Positions 48,448-58,089 of a stretch of 64,000 nucleotides of DNA are shown piece after piece. This DNA comes from an uncultured bacterium (GTDB taxonomy: Bacteria > Acidobacteriota > Aminicenantia > Aminicenantales > Saccharicenantaceae). A program made the position numbers and the translations under genes. Location of the stretch: NCBI GenBank assembly GCA_937920515.1, contig CALEUG010000007.1, forward strand, positions 109,141-173,140. Reading direction: 5' to 3'. Position 1 is the stretch's first letter, and the number at the start of each line of letters is the position of its first letter. The notes beneath the pieces are model-generated. The model saw nothing but the letters and a program-made list of their open reading frames with translations, made no database searches and was not told where the DNA came from.

Positions 48448-50559
48448 ATGAATAGAAAAACCAGCCAGTCAGCCTTAAAAACCATGTTCCTGACCACGGG
48501 AGTCCTTCTCGTCTTCGTTTTAATAATTTCGCCCCTCTTACTGCACTCCCAGGACAGGCTTAAAACCTATCCCAATTATGAGCGCTACGAGCGCCTGTCC
48601 AGGGAAATACGCGAGGCGGTTAAGTCCGGGGCTTTGCGCGTTACCTGGAAAGACGAGGGCGAGACCCTGGAATTCGCCCGTGACGGCAAGCAGTGGCGGT
48701 TCGATCTCAGAACCAGAAAGTTAACCGAGGTGGGCAAGGCCACCGAGCAGCCACCGATGCCCGTCGGCCGCCGGGCCGGATTCCCGGAGCGGGGGCGGCA
48801 GTTCACCCAGGCCGAATCGCCGGACAAGAAGTTCAAGGCGGTCTACAGAGACCGCAATCTTTACCTGGAAGACCTGACCAGCGGGGCCGAAATAGCTGTT
48901 ACCACCGACGGTTCTGAAAAGAACCGGGTCAAGTACGGCACCGCCTCCTGGGTCTACGGCGAAGAGCTGGACCAGATAACAGCCATGTGGTGGTCGCCCG
49001 ACAGCCGGAAACTGGCCTTTTACCGTTTCGACGAGAAAAACGTGCCCGACTATTTTCTGCAGCTGGACCAGACCAAACTCTACAGCAGGATGGATATTGA
49101 ACCCTACCCCAAGGCCGGAGAACCCAACCCGGTGGTTGACCTGCTGGTCTATGACCTCAATACTAAAAAAATAACCACGATAGACGTCCGGGACGGACAG
49201 CCCTTCTCCAACGAGGTGATCGGTCATTATGTCTATGGTATTAACTGGACCCAGGACGGCCGGGAAATCCTTTTTTTCCGGGCCAACCGCCGCCAGAACA
49301 TCACCGAGCTGGTGGCCGCCAGCCCGGAAACTGGCCAGACCAGAGTGGTGGTCCGGGAAGAATGGCCGGCTTCCTGGACGGAGAACTCCCCCCGGATTAC
49401 CTGGCTTAAAGACGGCCGCAGGTTCATCCTGGTCTCCGAGCGAACCGGCTTCAAGAACCTGTATCTTTACGATTTGAGCGGCAGGCTGCTGGCCACCCTC
49501 ACCCGCCATCCTTTTGACGTGGTCGGGGTCTCGGCGGTGGACGAGAAAGCGGGCCTGGTGTATTACACGGCCCGGAGCGGCGATAACCACATGAAGGTCC
49601 AGCTGCACCGGGTTTCTCTGGCCGGAAAAAATGACCGGCGACTGACCGACCCGGCTTTTAATCACAGTGTTGACATTTCGCCCAACTACAAATATTTCGT
49701 CGACGTGGCCCAGACCCATAATATAGCTCCCTTCACCCGCCTTTATTCAACTTCCGGCAACCTGATAAAAGAGCTGGCTCAATCGGACCTGAGCAAATTT
49801 GAAGCCCTGGGTCTGAAGAAGGCTGAACTGTTTACCTTCAAAGCGGCCGACGGCCAGACGGAACTCCACGGTCTGCTTCAGTTCCCCTCCAGTTTTGACC
49901 CTGGCAAAAAATATCCCCTCCTGGTAAGCGTTTATGCGGGCCCGGCCACCAACGGCGCCCGGGAAACTTTCATCACTCCCAATCCCATAACCGAGCTCGG
50001 CTTCCTGGTGGCTTCCCTTGACTCCCGCAGCGCCGCCGGGCGAGGGAAGAAATTCCTGGACGCCATATACCAGAAACTGGGAGTGGTGGAAATAGACGAC
50101 CAGGCGGCCGGAGTCAGGGCCCTCAGCCAGAGGCCTTATGTTGACAGCGGACGGGTGGGAATTTTCGGCACATCATACGGTGGATATGCTTCCATCATGG
50201 CCATACTCCGCCACCCGGACGTTTTTGCCGCCGCCTGCGCTTCTTCCCCGGTTACAGCCTGGGAACATTATGACAGCATCTATACCGAGCGCTACATGTG
50301 GATTCCCCAGGAGAACAAAGAAGGCTATAAAAACGGAAGTGCCCTGACCTATATCAACAACCTGAAGGGCCGGCTGATGATTTACTACGGAACGGCTGAC
50401 AACAACGTTCACCCCAACAACGCCATGCAGCTCATCCAGGCCCTGCAGAAAGCCAATAAGTCCTTTGAAGTGCAGGTCGGCCCGGACCTGGGACATACGG
50501 CCATCCGGCTTGACCGCATGATGGAATTTTTCATAGAGAACCTGGTGCTGAATAAATAA
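48448..50559 (+). CDS. Dipeptidyl peptidase IV-type S9 serine peptidase
   Basis: N-terminal propeller (YGEELDQITAMWWSPDSRKLAFYRFDE); catalytic GIFGTSYGGYASIMAILRHPDVFAAACASSPVTAWEHYDSIYTERYM; C-terminal His in DLGHTAIR. Confidence 0.94.
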   Translation: MNRKTSQSALKTMFLTTGVLLVFVLIISPLLLHSQDRLKTYPNYERYERLSREIREAVKSGALRVTWKDEGETLEFARDGKQWRFDLRTRKLTEVGKATEQPPMPVGRRAGFPERGRQFTQAESPDKKFKAVYRDRNLYLEDLTSGAEIAVTTDGSEKNRVKYGTASWVYGEELDQITAMWWSPDSRKLAFYRFDEKNVPDYFLQLDQTKLYSRMDIEPYPKAGEPNPVVDLLVYDLNTKKITTIDVRDGQPFSNEVIGHYVYGINWTQDGREILFFRANRRQNITELVAASPETGQTRVVVREEWPASWTENSPRITWLKDGRRFILVSERTGFKNLYLYDLSGRLLATLTRHPFDVVGVSAVDEKAGLVYYTARSGDNHMKVQLHRVSLAGKNDRRLTDPAFNHSVDISPNYKYFVDVAQTHNIAPFTRLYSTSGNLIKELAQSDLSKFEALGLKKAELFTFKAADGQTELHGLLQFPSSFDPGKKYPLLVSVYAGPATNGARETFITPNPITELGFLVASLDSRSAAGRGKKFLDAIYQKLGVVEIDDQAAGVRALSQRPYVDSGRVGIFGTSYGGYASIMAILRHPDVFAAACASSPVTAWEHYDSIYTERYMWIPQENKEGYKNGSALTYINNLKGRLMIYYGTADNNVHPNNAMQLIQALQKANKSFEVQVGPDLGHTAIRLDRMMEFFIENLVLNK

Positions 50560-51030
50560 GATAAAGAGCAAAAGTCCAGCAGACCTGGCTCGAGGCCAGT
50601 CCATTGAAACTGGCCTCGAAGACCGCCAGAGCCGGCAACTGCCGGGCAGGTCCACCTTGAGCGGAAGACCAGGGAAGACTGAAGATAAAGCCAAAAATAA
50701 TACTTCCACCCTTCGATTTAAGTCTGTTTTCACGGGGAAAACAGGAAAAAAAGAGACAAATTATCACCCCTAAAATCACCCCTGGTGATTATTGTCTTTA
50801 GCCGGGCCTAAAAATAGCCTGTTTTCAGGAGGCAAAACTGAAGCTATGCCAGTAGATGAGGGCCGATTTATCTCTTGTTTTCTACCCGGACCCGGGAATT
50901 CATCGGCCGGCTGTGGCCGCCATTCCGGTTTATTTTTTAGCAACTGTTTCCATCCTGCTGATTTTGTTGCTTTTTATCAACGGGCTGGGGTAAAATTATT
51001 TCAAATAATGAACCGGCAGGGAATTAGCAG

Positions 51031-51561
51031 ATGAAAAAAGAAGGGTTTACTCTTATCGAGATTATCGTGGTGGTGGGAATTATCGGCCTCATCCTGGCTG
51101 CTTCCTACCCGAGCATACTTAACATCCTGGAAGCCAGGACTCTGGACAGCGCCGCCCGCGACCTGCTGACCACCATGGAAGCCGCCCGCTACACCGCTGT
51201 CAATGACAAGGTTCATTGCCGCGTAAGGTTTTTCCAGGAAAACAATCAATGGCGTTACCTGGTCGAGGTGGAAGAAGGGGGGCTGACCGGGACTAACCCC
51301 ACCTTTGCCTGGGTGACGGTCCCCAAGTTCATCAAAAAAACCCTGCCGCCCAGGTTCAGGCCTCAGATTCAGCTGCCCCCGGGTAACGAGCAGGTTATCT
51401 TCTCGCCGCTGGGCATGGTGGCCAACTACAATTTCAGCAATCCCCAGACGTTCAGAATCATCCTGCAGAGCCTGAAACTCAAGAACCTGGGACAGGATGA
51501 CCTGAGAATACTGACGGTCTACGCCGGTGGCTCCATTGGCTATAAAAAAGCGAAAAGCTGA
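51031..51561 (+). CDS. Type IV pilin-like protein (GspH/FimT family)
   Basis: Prepilin motif MKKEGFTLIEIIVVVGIIGLILAASYPSIL. Confidence 0.87.
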   Translation: MKKEGFTLIEIIVVVGIIGLILAASYPSILNILEARTLDSAARDLLTTMEAARYTAVNDKVHCRVRFFQENNQWRYLVEVEEGGLTGTNPTFAWVTVPKFIKKTLPPRFRPQIQLPPGNEQVIFSPLGMVANYNFSNPQTFRIILQSLKLKNLGQDDLRILTVYAGGSIGYKKAKS

Positions 51562-51577
51562 ATACAGGGAGAATAAT

Positions 51578-52084
51578 ATGATCCCTTTTTACAACCTGAT
51601 AGAATGGGCAAGAGATAAGAAGATGAAGGCAAACAACACGGGAGAGACCAAACAGGGAGGATTTACCCTGATCGAAGTCATCATCAGCCTGGCCCTGGTG
51701 ACCGTGGTTTTTGTCAGTCTGGCCCAGCTCTTCACCCTGAGCGTCATGCAGAATCTCAGGTCAAACGAGATGAGCAACGCCATTTTCCTGGCCCAGCAGC
51801 AGATTGATTACCTGAGGACTCTGACCATAGATGAACTGGGCAACTTTCCCGCGGTCAACATCGGGGAAAGCAACGACGAGCTGATAGATATCAACCAGGA
51901 CGGGACTCTGGACTTCCGGAGAATTACCGTGGTCAGGCCTTCCCAGGTGGCCAGCACCGCGGGGTTTGATGTCCTGGTAATGGTTTTTCCGATATTCGCC
52001 AGGAATGTGGCCCGTGACCAGTTAATTGCCGACCCGGACAAATACCGGGTCAGGGCCTACGTCCATACCATCATCACCAGGTAG
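51578..52084 (+). CDS. Type IV pilus minor pilin, PilV-like
   Basis: GGFTLIEVIISLALVTVVFVSLAQLFTLSVMQNLRSNEMSNAIFLAQQQIDYLR. Start 51578 or internal 51623. Confidence 0.82.
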   Translation: MIPFYNLIEWARDKKMKANNTGETKQGGFTLIEVIISLALVTVVFVSLAQLFTLSVMQNLRSNEMSNAIFLAQQQIDYLRTLTIDELGNFPAVNIGESNDELIDINQDGTLDFRRITVVRPSQVASTAGFDVLVMVFPIFARNVARDQLIADPDKYRVRAYVHTIITR

Positions 52085-52094
52085 GGAGAATGAT

Positions 52095-53234
52095 ATGAAA
52101 ATCAAGGTGAGCAAAGCTCAAAAAAATAAAGTAATAAAGATGGTTAGCAAAAGGTTAGCGGGCTTCACCATGATTGAAGTCCTGGTGGCCTCGGCCATCA
52201 TGGTGATAGTAATCGTCGGGGCTTTAACTCTATACTCCCGAAGCAACCAGATTTCCGTCGACCAGCAGCAGTATGCCGAATTGCAGCACGATGTCCGTTC
52301 GGCCATGTTTCTCATGGCTCGCGACCTGAGAATGGCCGGCTCCGGCTTACCCGACGTGTTCGGAATGTATGCCCTGCAGGGTTACAACAACGAAAACCAG
52401 GGCGGCGAGGTCAGGCCGGATCGTTTGATTATTCTGGGCAACATGGACGACCCGTTAAATCTCCGGATCCAGGACTACCAGGGCAGCTCGGTTACCGTTT
52501 CTGTCTACGACGGTAGTTTTGAAACCTTTCCCTACCCGGTCGAATTCTACAGAAATAAAATAGTCCTGATTCTGCCCAACCCCCAGTCGCCCTGCCGGGA
52601 AGGTGAAATCAGGCAGATAACCCACATTACCTGGAATCAGGGCGGGACCAACGAGAAATTCAACATGTCCCCGGGCCTGGCCCCCGGCATAAACCCTCCC
52701 CGCGGTCTCAGGGCCACTTCAAACTGTCAGTCAAATGATTTCGACAACGGCCTCATCATGTTCGCCAACGTCAAGGAATTCTGGCTGGACACCACCGGGA
52801 ACCACGGCAGCACCCTTTTCCCGGGCCTGTCGGCCGGACAGAATGGCTACGTGGGCGAGCCGGGAATCCTCTATGTCACTAACAACGGCCTCCACCTGCC
52901 GCTGGCCCAGAACATAGAAGACCTGCAGTTTGAATACAACGGGGACTTAGACGACGACGGGCTCCTGGACGGCTTCCGTCCGTGGGACGTCTCCTGGACC
53001 GATGACCAGATTACCCGCATCCGCCAGGTCAGGGTAATAATAGTCGGCCGGACACCCAACCGCTTTGTCTCTGTTTCAGGGAAAGTGCCGGCTAACATTC
53101 ATAACTACCGGAGGCCTACGGTTTCCGATTCCACCGGCAGCACCACCGACGATTATCATCGCCGTTTTGTCCTGGAAACCACGGCCAATGTCCGCAACCT
53201 GAGTCTAAACCTTTATAACCAGGGACAGAGATGA
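52095..53234 (+). CDS. Type IV pilus minor pilin, PilW-like
   Basis: LAGFTMIEVLVASAIMVIVIVGALTLYSRSNQISVDQQQYAELQHDVRSAMFLMARDLRMAG. Confidence 0.87.
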   Translation: MKIKVSKAQKNKVIKMVSKRLAGFTMIEVLVASAIMVIVIVGALTLYSRSNQISVDQQQYAELQHDVRSAMFLMARDLRMAGSGLPDVFGMYALQGYNNENQGGEVRPDRLIILGNMDDPLNLRIQDYQGSSVTVSVYDGSFETFPYPVEFYRNKIVLILPNPQSPCREGEIRQITHITWNQGGTNEKFNMSPGLAPGINPPRGLRATSNCQSNDFDNGLIMFANVKEFWLDTTGNHGSTLFPGLSAGQNGYVGEPGILYVTNNGLHLPLAQNIEDLQFEYNGDLDDDGLLDGFRPWDVSWTDDQITRIRQVRVIIVGRTPNRFVSVSGKVPANIHNYRRPTVSDSTGSTTDDYHRRFVLETTANVRNLSLNLYNQGQR

Positions 53235-53902
53235 GCTATAAGCACAGGCAAGAGGAAAAATTGATGGGAGCATCGGGGATGAATGAGAAAGCAAAAATCA
53301 AAGGACAACCCAGGGGTTCTGGCCTGATTGCCGTTATCCTGGTCCTGGCCTTCATGCTGACCGTGGGCGTGGCCGTTTTGACCGTGACCAGCTCCGGGCC
53401 CAAGGTCTCGGCCAGCATGCGTTACCAGGAAGAAGCTTTCAACGCGGCCGAAGCCGGTTTTGACGCCGCCAGGATGACCATCGAAGACAGCCTCGCCGCC
53501 GGCACGTGGGGAAGTTTTGCCGACCGTTACCTGACCAGCCCTGACGGCATAGATATTCCCTTCCTCAACATGAACCTGGCCACCCCCAACCCGCTCTATT
53601 TTCGCCGCCTGACTGACGAGCAAATTCTGGCACTCCTTGACCAGAACAGAGATGGCCAGGCCGACAATCCCCTTCAGGTGGTCTTCTTTGAAGAACCTTT
53701 CGTCTATGACCGCAACGGAAACCTTGACCTCAGGTACCGCTATACGGTGTTTATCATAGATGACGAAGCGGGCTTCAACACCACCGACCCGACTGACTTT
53801 CTGATGGTCTGCATCGGCGTGGTCAGGTCCGGCCCGAACATAAATGACAGAATCCTGGCCACCTGCCGGCTGGAGATAGAAATTGAAATACCGGAACTCT
53901 GA
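53231..53902 (+). CDS. Pilus assembly PilX-like protein
   Basis: GSGLIAVILVLAFMLTVGVAVLTVTSSGPKVSASMRYQEEAFNAAEAGFDAARM; ATGA overlap with the PilW-like gene. Confidence 0.78.
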   Translation: MSYKHRQEEKLMGASGMNEKAKIKGQPRGSGLIAVILVLAFMLTVGVAVLTVTSSGPKVSASMRYQEEAFNAAEAGFDAARMTIEDSLAAGTWGSFADRYLTSPDGIDIPFLNMNLATPNPLYFRRLTDEQILALLDQNRDGQADNPLQVVFFEEPFVYDRNGNLDLRYRYTVFIIDDEAGFNTTDPTDFLMVCIGVVRSGPNINDRILATCRLEIEIEIPEL

Positions 53903-53983
53903 TGGTTTAAAAGGGAAACCTTATGAAAAAAGACTTGTCTTGTTTGAGCATAAAACGCCAGGAGGCGGGAAAGGAAGCGAGAG

Positions 53984-56900
53984 ATGAGTAAAAAAATTGT
54001 TTTAATCCTTGGCATAATTGCAATCGGCACGGCCCTTCTGGTGCTAAAATTTACCGGCCAGCAGCAGGTTGCCTGCGTGGAATACACCAATTCTTTCACG
54101 GAGAACTTTGACACCGACCTGTATAAAGATAAGCCTAATTCTTCTGTGGCCAACTGGCCCCCCGGTCCCATCCACCTTAACCACCTTGGTGCTAACTTTG
54201 AAGTTACCCAGCCCGCCGGCATGGGGGCCAGGATGTATGTCGTGGCTGCCGGTGATTTTAACGGCAACGGAAAACCTGACCTGGTTGGCCTGGACCTCAA
54301 CGACTATTCTCTGAAATTTGTGTGGAACAACTATTATGATCTCAACGGGGATGGTATAGACGACGACGGCATAATCTTCCAGGTTGACAACTCCAGAATT
54401 ATTGACACCGGGCTGACGGTGGGCCCGGCCTCCATTACTGTTGGCGACTATAACGGCGATGGCTTGCTGGACTTTTTTTTCTACAAGAACGCCAACGACA
54501 CCTTTACCCACAACAATTTCGTAGCCTGTATGTACATTAACCAGGGAACCAGGGACAATCCAGTTTTTTACCCGCGCACTGACCCCAGGAACCTGAACTT
54601 CACGGCCAGGTTTATTGCCGCCGGCATTTACTGCAACTGGGCCGCCAACCATCTCCACACCGTGGATATTGATAAGGATGGCGACCAGGATATCCTGGTG
54701 GCCAGCCAGGACAAGATCTTTCTGGTAAGAAACCCGGGACCCTTCCGCTGGTCAGACCTGGGAGAGTGGAATGTCTCCGAGCTTAATTACGACCAGAGAA
54801 CCGGTTACAAGGCCCCCGCGCCGGGTGGTTTTACCGATAGAGGCACTTCAGCCGTGGCTGCCGGAGATTTCGACCTGGATGGAGATATAGATGTCGTGGC
54901 TGGCTCGGTTAACGGCTGGCCTTACCTTGTTTATTACCAGAATGACGGGACAGGCAAGTTTACCCGGAGTGAGATACCGATACCCGACCCGGCGGCCACC
55001 GGAACTGTGGCCCTGACTGTAACCGACTTTAAGAAAGATGGAAGGCCGGATATCTTCGGAGCTACCGACCGCTGGAATGCCGGCAACCAGGCCCGCATGT
55101 GGATTTTTAAGAATACCGGCCTTGAGGATGTAACTGTGACTGACCCCAGTACGGGAGAAACCATCACCTACCAGGAAGTTATCTGGAATTTTCTGTGTCT
55201 CAATAATTGCCAGCCCATTCTTCCACCCCACTACGATGTTGACATCTGCACCATGCTCGATTATGACAATGATGAAGATATGGACCTGGTGTTGGCCGAT
55301 GCCAACCATTCTGGAGATTACTATTTAATCATAAATAAGCTGGCTCCTTATTATGCCCTTTACGGGGAAGCCATCTCCACCAACGTGGTGGAAGGCCTGC
55401 TCGATCCCAGGCAGTATGCCGTCACCAAGGCCCGAATTGTCAGGCTCAACCAGGGAGTCCGGGGCTCCGCCGACGGCTTAAAGGTCCAGTTCTTCCTGTC
55501 CAACGACGGCGGCCTGCACTGGGAACCATACCAGACCTTTGAGGGGGGCAACATCCGCCCCTGGTCAGATTCTAACTGGCATACATTCAGGAACTTCGGA
55601 GCCAACCTCAAGTGGAAAGCTATTCTGACGGCCCCCGAAGATCCAATGGCCGAATACACCGGCGCTTCTTTCGATACACCTTTGATAAGAGAACTTACCA
55701 TAGAATTCACCTACGTCGGGCGGCAGGAATACTCACGCTCCTCGGTGGCCACCTCGGTCGTTGACCGAAGCGGCCAGAACCGCAAGATGATTATCGCCGC
55801 TTCCTTTATTTATCCGGGCTGGGAGGGACACCTGAGGGCTTATGACGTCACCGGGATGAGTGCCATCCAGAACACCTATTCCAACCTGAGGACCGTCAGC
55901 CGCTCCGACCTTGGCTCTGATACCGGCCGCTGGCTGGCTGAAGGAGTGGAACTGCTTTGGGACGCAGGTGAACTTCTGATGGACCGCGACCCCAGGACCC
56001 GGACCATTTACACCGCCATTAACACCGACACCAGCCGCCCGCCGGCGGGCACGCTGCAGAGAATAGAATTTAACCTGGCCAACGTCAATTTAATGAAACC
56101 CGTAATGCGCGACTACCAGAACAACGAGGAAGCCCTGATTCTCTTTGTTCGTGGCCACGGGCGATACTGGCGGCTCGGGGATATCAACCACTCCACCCCG
56201 GCCGTGGTCGGGCCGCCAGGCGAAGACCCCAGGTTGATGGGAGATGGTTACGCCGAATTCAAAAGCGCTTACCAGAACAGGCGAAAGGTGGTCTACGTCG
56301 GGGCCAACGACGGTATGCTCCACTGCTTCGATGTCAACACCGGCGAAGAGCTCTGGGCTTACATACCATATAACCAGCTATCACGGCTTAAAGAGATGTG
56401 GCCGGTCGATCAGGCCACCGGGCTGAGATACTTTTCAAGGAAAGCCTATGTCGACGGCTCTCCCTCGGTTTCTGACGTTTACATCAACGGGCAATGGCGC
56501 ACCGTGCTGGTCTGCGGCCAGGGAGAAGGCTATGGCCAGGCCCCGGACGGTTACAGCAACGGCACCACCCAGAATTATCATTATTACTATTTCGCCCTGG
56601 ACATAACCGAACCAGAAAACCCGATTCCCATGTGGGAATTCGCCGGGGACAGGGTCAAAAGGCAGGGTCAAAATTACAACATGACCAACGGCCAGACCTG
56701 GTCAGTACCCTACATTGCCAGAATCATGGAAAACAGAAGCCCGATTTGGGTGGCCTTCATGGGTTCAGGTTACGTCCACCAGGCAGACACGGCCTACCAG
56801 GCTTATATCGGAAATACTCTGGCCGCCATTAAAATTGAGAACGGCTCGGTGCTCTGGTCCAGCAGAATTAGCGACATAGATTCTTCCAGGAGCAATAATT

Positions 56901-57733
56901 CCGCCAATCCATTCCCCAACATCTATGTATCTCTGCCCGGCTCGCCCAATGGTCTGGACCTTAACCGGGACGGATATGTTGATGTGGTTTACATTGGCGA
57001 CCTTGATGGAAGGTTATGGCGACTGGACGTGACTTCAGGTCGGTCCAATAGCTGGAGCCTGAACTCCATCTTCCGCGACCGGTGCCTGTATCCCATCATC
57101 ACCAGACCGGCTGTCTGGAATGGTTTTTCCACCACCAGCCAGAATTATCCCAGGATTTTCTTCGGCACCGGCGGACATGAAAATGCTCCCCCCGACCGGT
57201 ATTATTCCTTTGTATCACTGGTTGATCAAATAACTATCGACAATAAAGGAAATCTTAAAGCCGGGAAAACCGAACTTGAGTGGTACATGGGAAATACCAG
57301 CGAGACCGGGCTTGAGAACAGCAAGAAGGTGGGAGAGCTGACCGCTGGAGAAAAGGTCTGGGCTGACCCGGTGGTGGCCAATTACATCGTGTATTTCAGC
57401 ACCCTTAAGGGCAGCATTGAAGCGGCCGACCCCTGCCAGAACCTGGGCGGAGAAGCCGGACGTCTGTATGCCCGATTCATTCAGGCTGTCCTGGGTATCC
57501 CCACCGGCGGCAGCGCCCTGAAAAATGCCCAGGGCCAATCGATTGACTATTTAGCCCTGGCCAGCAAGGCCCGGACGGCGGTGACCGTGGGTGAAAGACA
57601 GCGGGCCGGCGGCACCTACAAGCAGGATGTATACATCCAGGAATACGATTCAACCATAGAAAAGCTGGAACAGCCGGTGGGCTCCATGCTGAAAATCAAG
57701 TCCTGGCGCGAGATTTACCGTGTCGTCCGCTGA
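53984..57733 (+). CDS. PilY1-like pilus tip/biogenesis protein with N-terminal FG-GAP/VCBS-type repeats
   Basis: Repeats AAGDFNGNGKPDLVGLD, VGDYNGDGLLDFFF, VDIDKDGDQDILVA, AAGDFDLDGDIDVVAG, VTDFKKDGRPDIFGA, LDYDNDEDMDLVLAD; PilY1 C-terminal propeller RKVVYVGANDGMLHCFDVNTGEELWAYIPYNQL and LDLNRDGYVDVVYIGDLDGRLWRLDV. Confidence 0.9.
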   Translation: MSKKIVLILGIIAIGTALLVLKFTGQQQVACVEYTNSFTENFDTDLYKDKPNSSVANWPPGPIHLNHLGANFEVTQPAGMGARMYVVAAGDFNGNGKPDLVGLDLNDYSLKFVWNNYYDLNGDGIDDDGIIFQVDNSRIIDTGLTVGPASITVGDYNGDGLLDFFFYKNANDTFTHNNFVACMYINQGTRDNPVFYPRTDPRNLNFTARFIAAGIYCNWAANHLHTVDIDKDGDQDILVASQDKIFLVRNPGPFRWSDLGEWNVSELNYDQRTGYKAPAPGGFTDRGTSAVAAGDFDLDGDIDVVAGSVNGWPYLVYYQNDGTGKFTRSEIPIPDPAATGTVALTVTDFKKDGRPDIFGATDRWNAGNQARMWIFKNTGLEDVTVTDPSTGETITYQEVIWNFLCLNNCQPILPPHYDVDICTMLDYDNDEDMDLVLADANHSGDYYLIINKLAPYYALYGEAISTNVVEGLLDPRQYAVTKARIVRLNQGVRGSADGLKVQFFLSNDGGLHWEPYQTFEGGNIRPWSDSNWHTFRNFGANLKWKAILTAPEDPMAEYTGASFDTPLIRELTIEFTYVGRQEYSRSSVATSVVDRSGQNRKMIIAASFIYPGWEGHLRAYDVTGMSAIQNTYSNLRTVSRSDLGSDTGRWLAEGVELLWDAGELLMDRDPRTRTIYTAINTDTSRPPAGTLQRIEFNLANVNLMKPVMRDYQNNEEALILFVRGHGRYWRLGDINHSTPAVVGPPGEDPRLMGDGYAEFKSAYQNRRKVVYVGANDGMLHCFDVNTGEELWAYIPYNQLSRLKEMWPVDQATGLRYFSRKAYVDGSPSVSDVYINGQWRTVLVCGQGEGYGQAPDGYSNGTTQNYHYYYFALDITEPENPIPMWEFAGDRVKRQGQNYNMTNGQTWSVPYIARIMENRSPIWVAFMGSGYVHQADTAYQAYIGNTLAAIKIENGSVLWSSRISDIDSSRSNNSANPFPNIYVSLPGSPNGLDLNRDGYVDVVYIGDLDGRLWRLDVTSGRSNSWSLNSIFRDRCLYPIITRPAVWNGFSTTSQNYPRIFFGTGGHENAPPDRYYSFVSLVDQITIDNKGNLKAGKTELEWYMGNTSETGLENSKKVGELTAGEKVWADPVVANYIVYFSTLKGSIEAADPCQNLGGEAGRLYARFIQAVLGIPTGGSALKNAQGQSIDYLALASKARTAVTVGERQRAGGTYKQDVYIQEYDSTIEKLEQPVGSMLKIKSWREIYRVVR

Positions 57734-57991
57734 CTTAAAGGCAAGATTTATCAGGACCAGCCGGGAGGTCCTTAATTAAAAAATAATTATACTGTCTTTT
57801 CCAAGATCAGAACGGCTTGAAATTTATCTCCCGGTCCGCGGGGATTTTAACCGGCCGTTCCTGGTTTTTTTCTACCTTTCCGGGGAAAGGTTTGTTGACC
57901 CTTCCGACGGGTTCCGGGAAAGGCCCAGAAATGGAAAAGAAAATGTTGATCCATGAAAATTTAGATAATAGCCCCGGAGAGATTTTTCACT

Positions 57992-58031
57992 TATAATCTT
58001 AAAAGGGCATGTAAGACGGCCACTGGCCGTC
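57992..58031 (+). promoter_or_regulatory. TATAAT box and adjacent 17-nt palindrome GACGGCCA-C-TGGCCGTC upstream of speE
   Basis: TATAAT at 57992-57997; perfect inverted repeat 58015-58031. Confidence 0.4.
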
Positions 58032-58089
58032 GGGATTCTCTCCTGTTGAATAAACTTAATGCGCCCTAAATTATTCCAGGGAGGCCGGG

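Noticed and set aside
50560-51030. c-di-GMP (GEMM-I) riboswitch upstream of the pilin operon
   Set aside because: I looked for the GEMM core (GGGCAAACC ... GAAA tetraloop ... GGACGCAAAGCC). Only a vague AGGCAAAACTGAAGCTATGCCAG resemblance is present, without the required helices.
50792-51034. 80-aa ORF overlapping the first pilin start by ATGA
   Set aside because: The ATGA overlap is suggestive, but the sequence (MSLAGPKNSLFSGG...) has no recognisable domain and lies in the structured upstream region. Kept only as a possibility.
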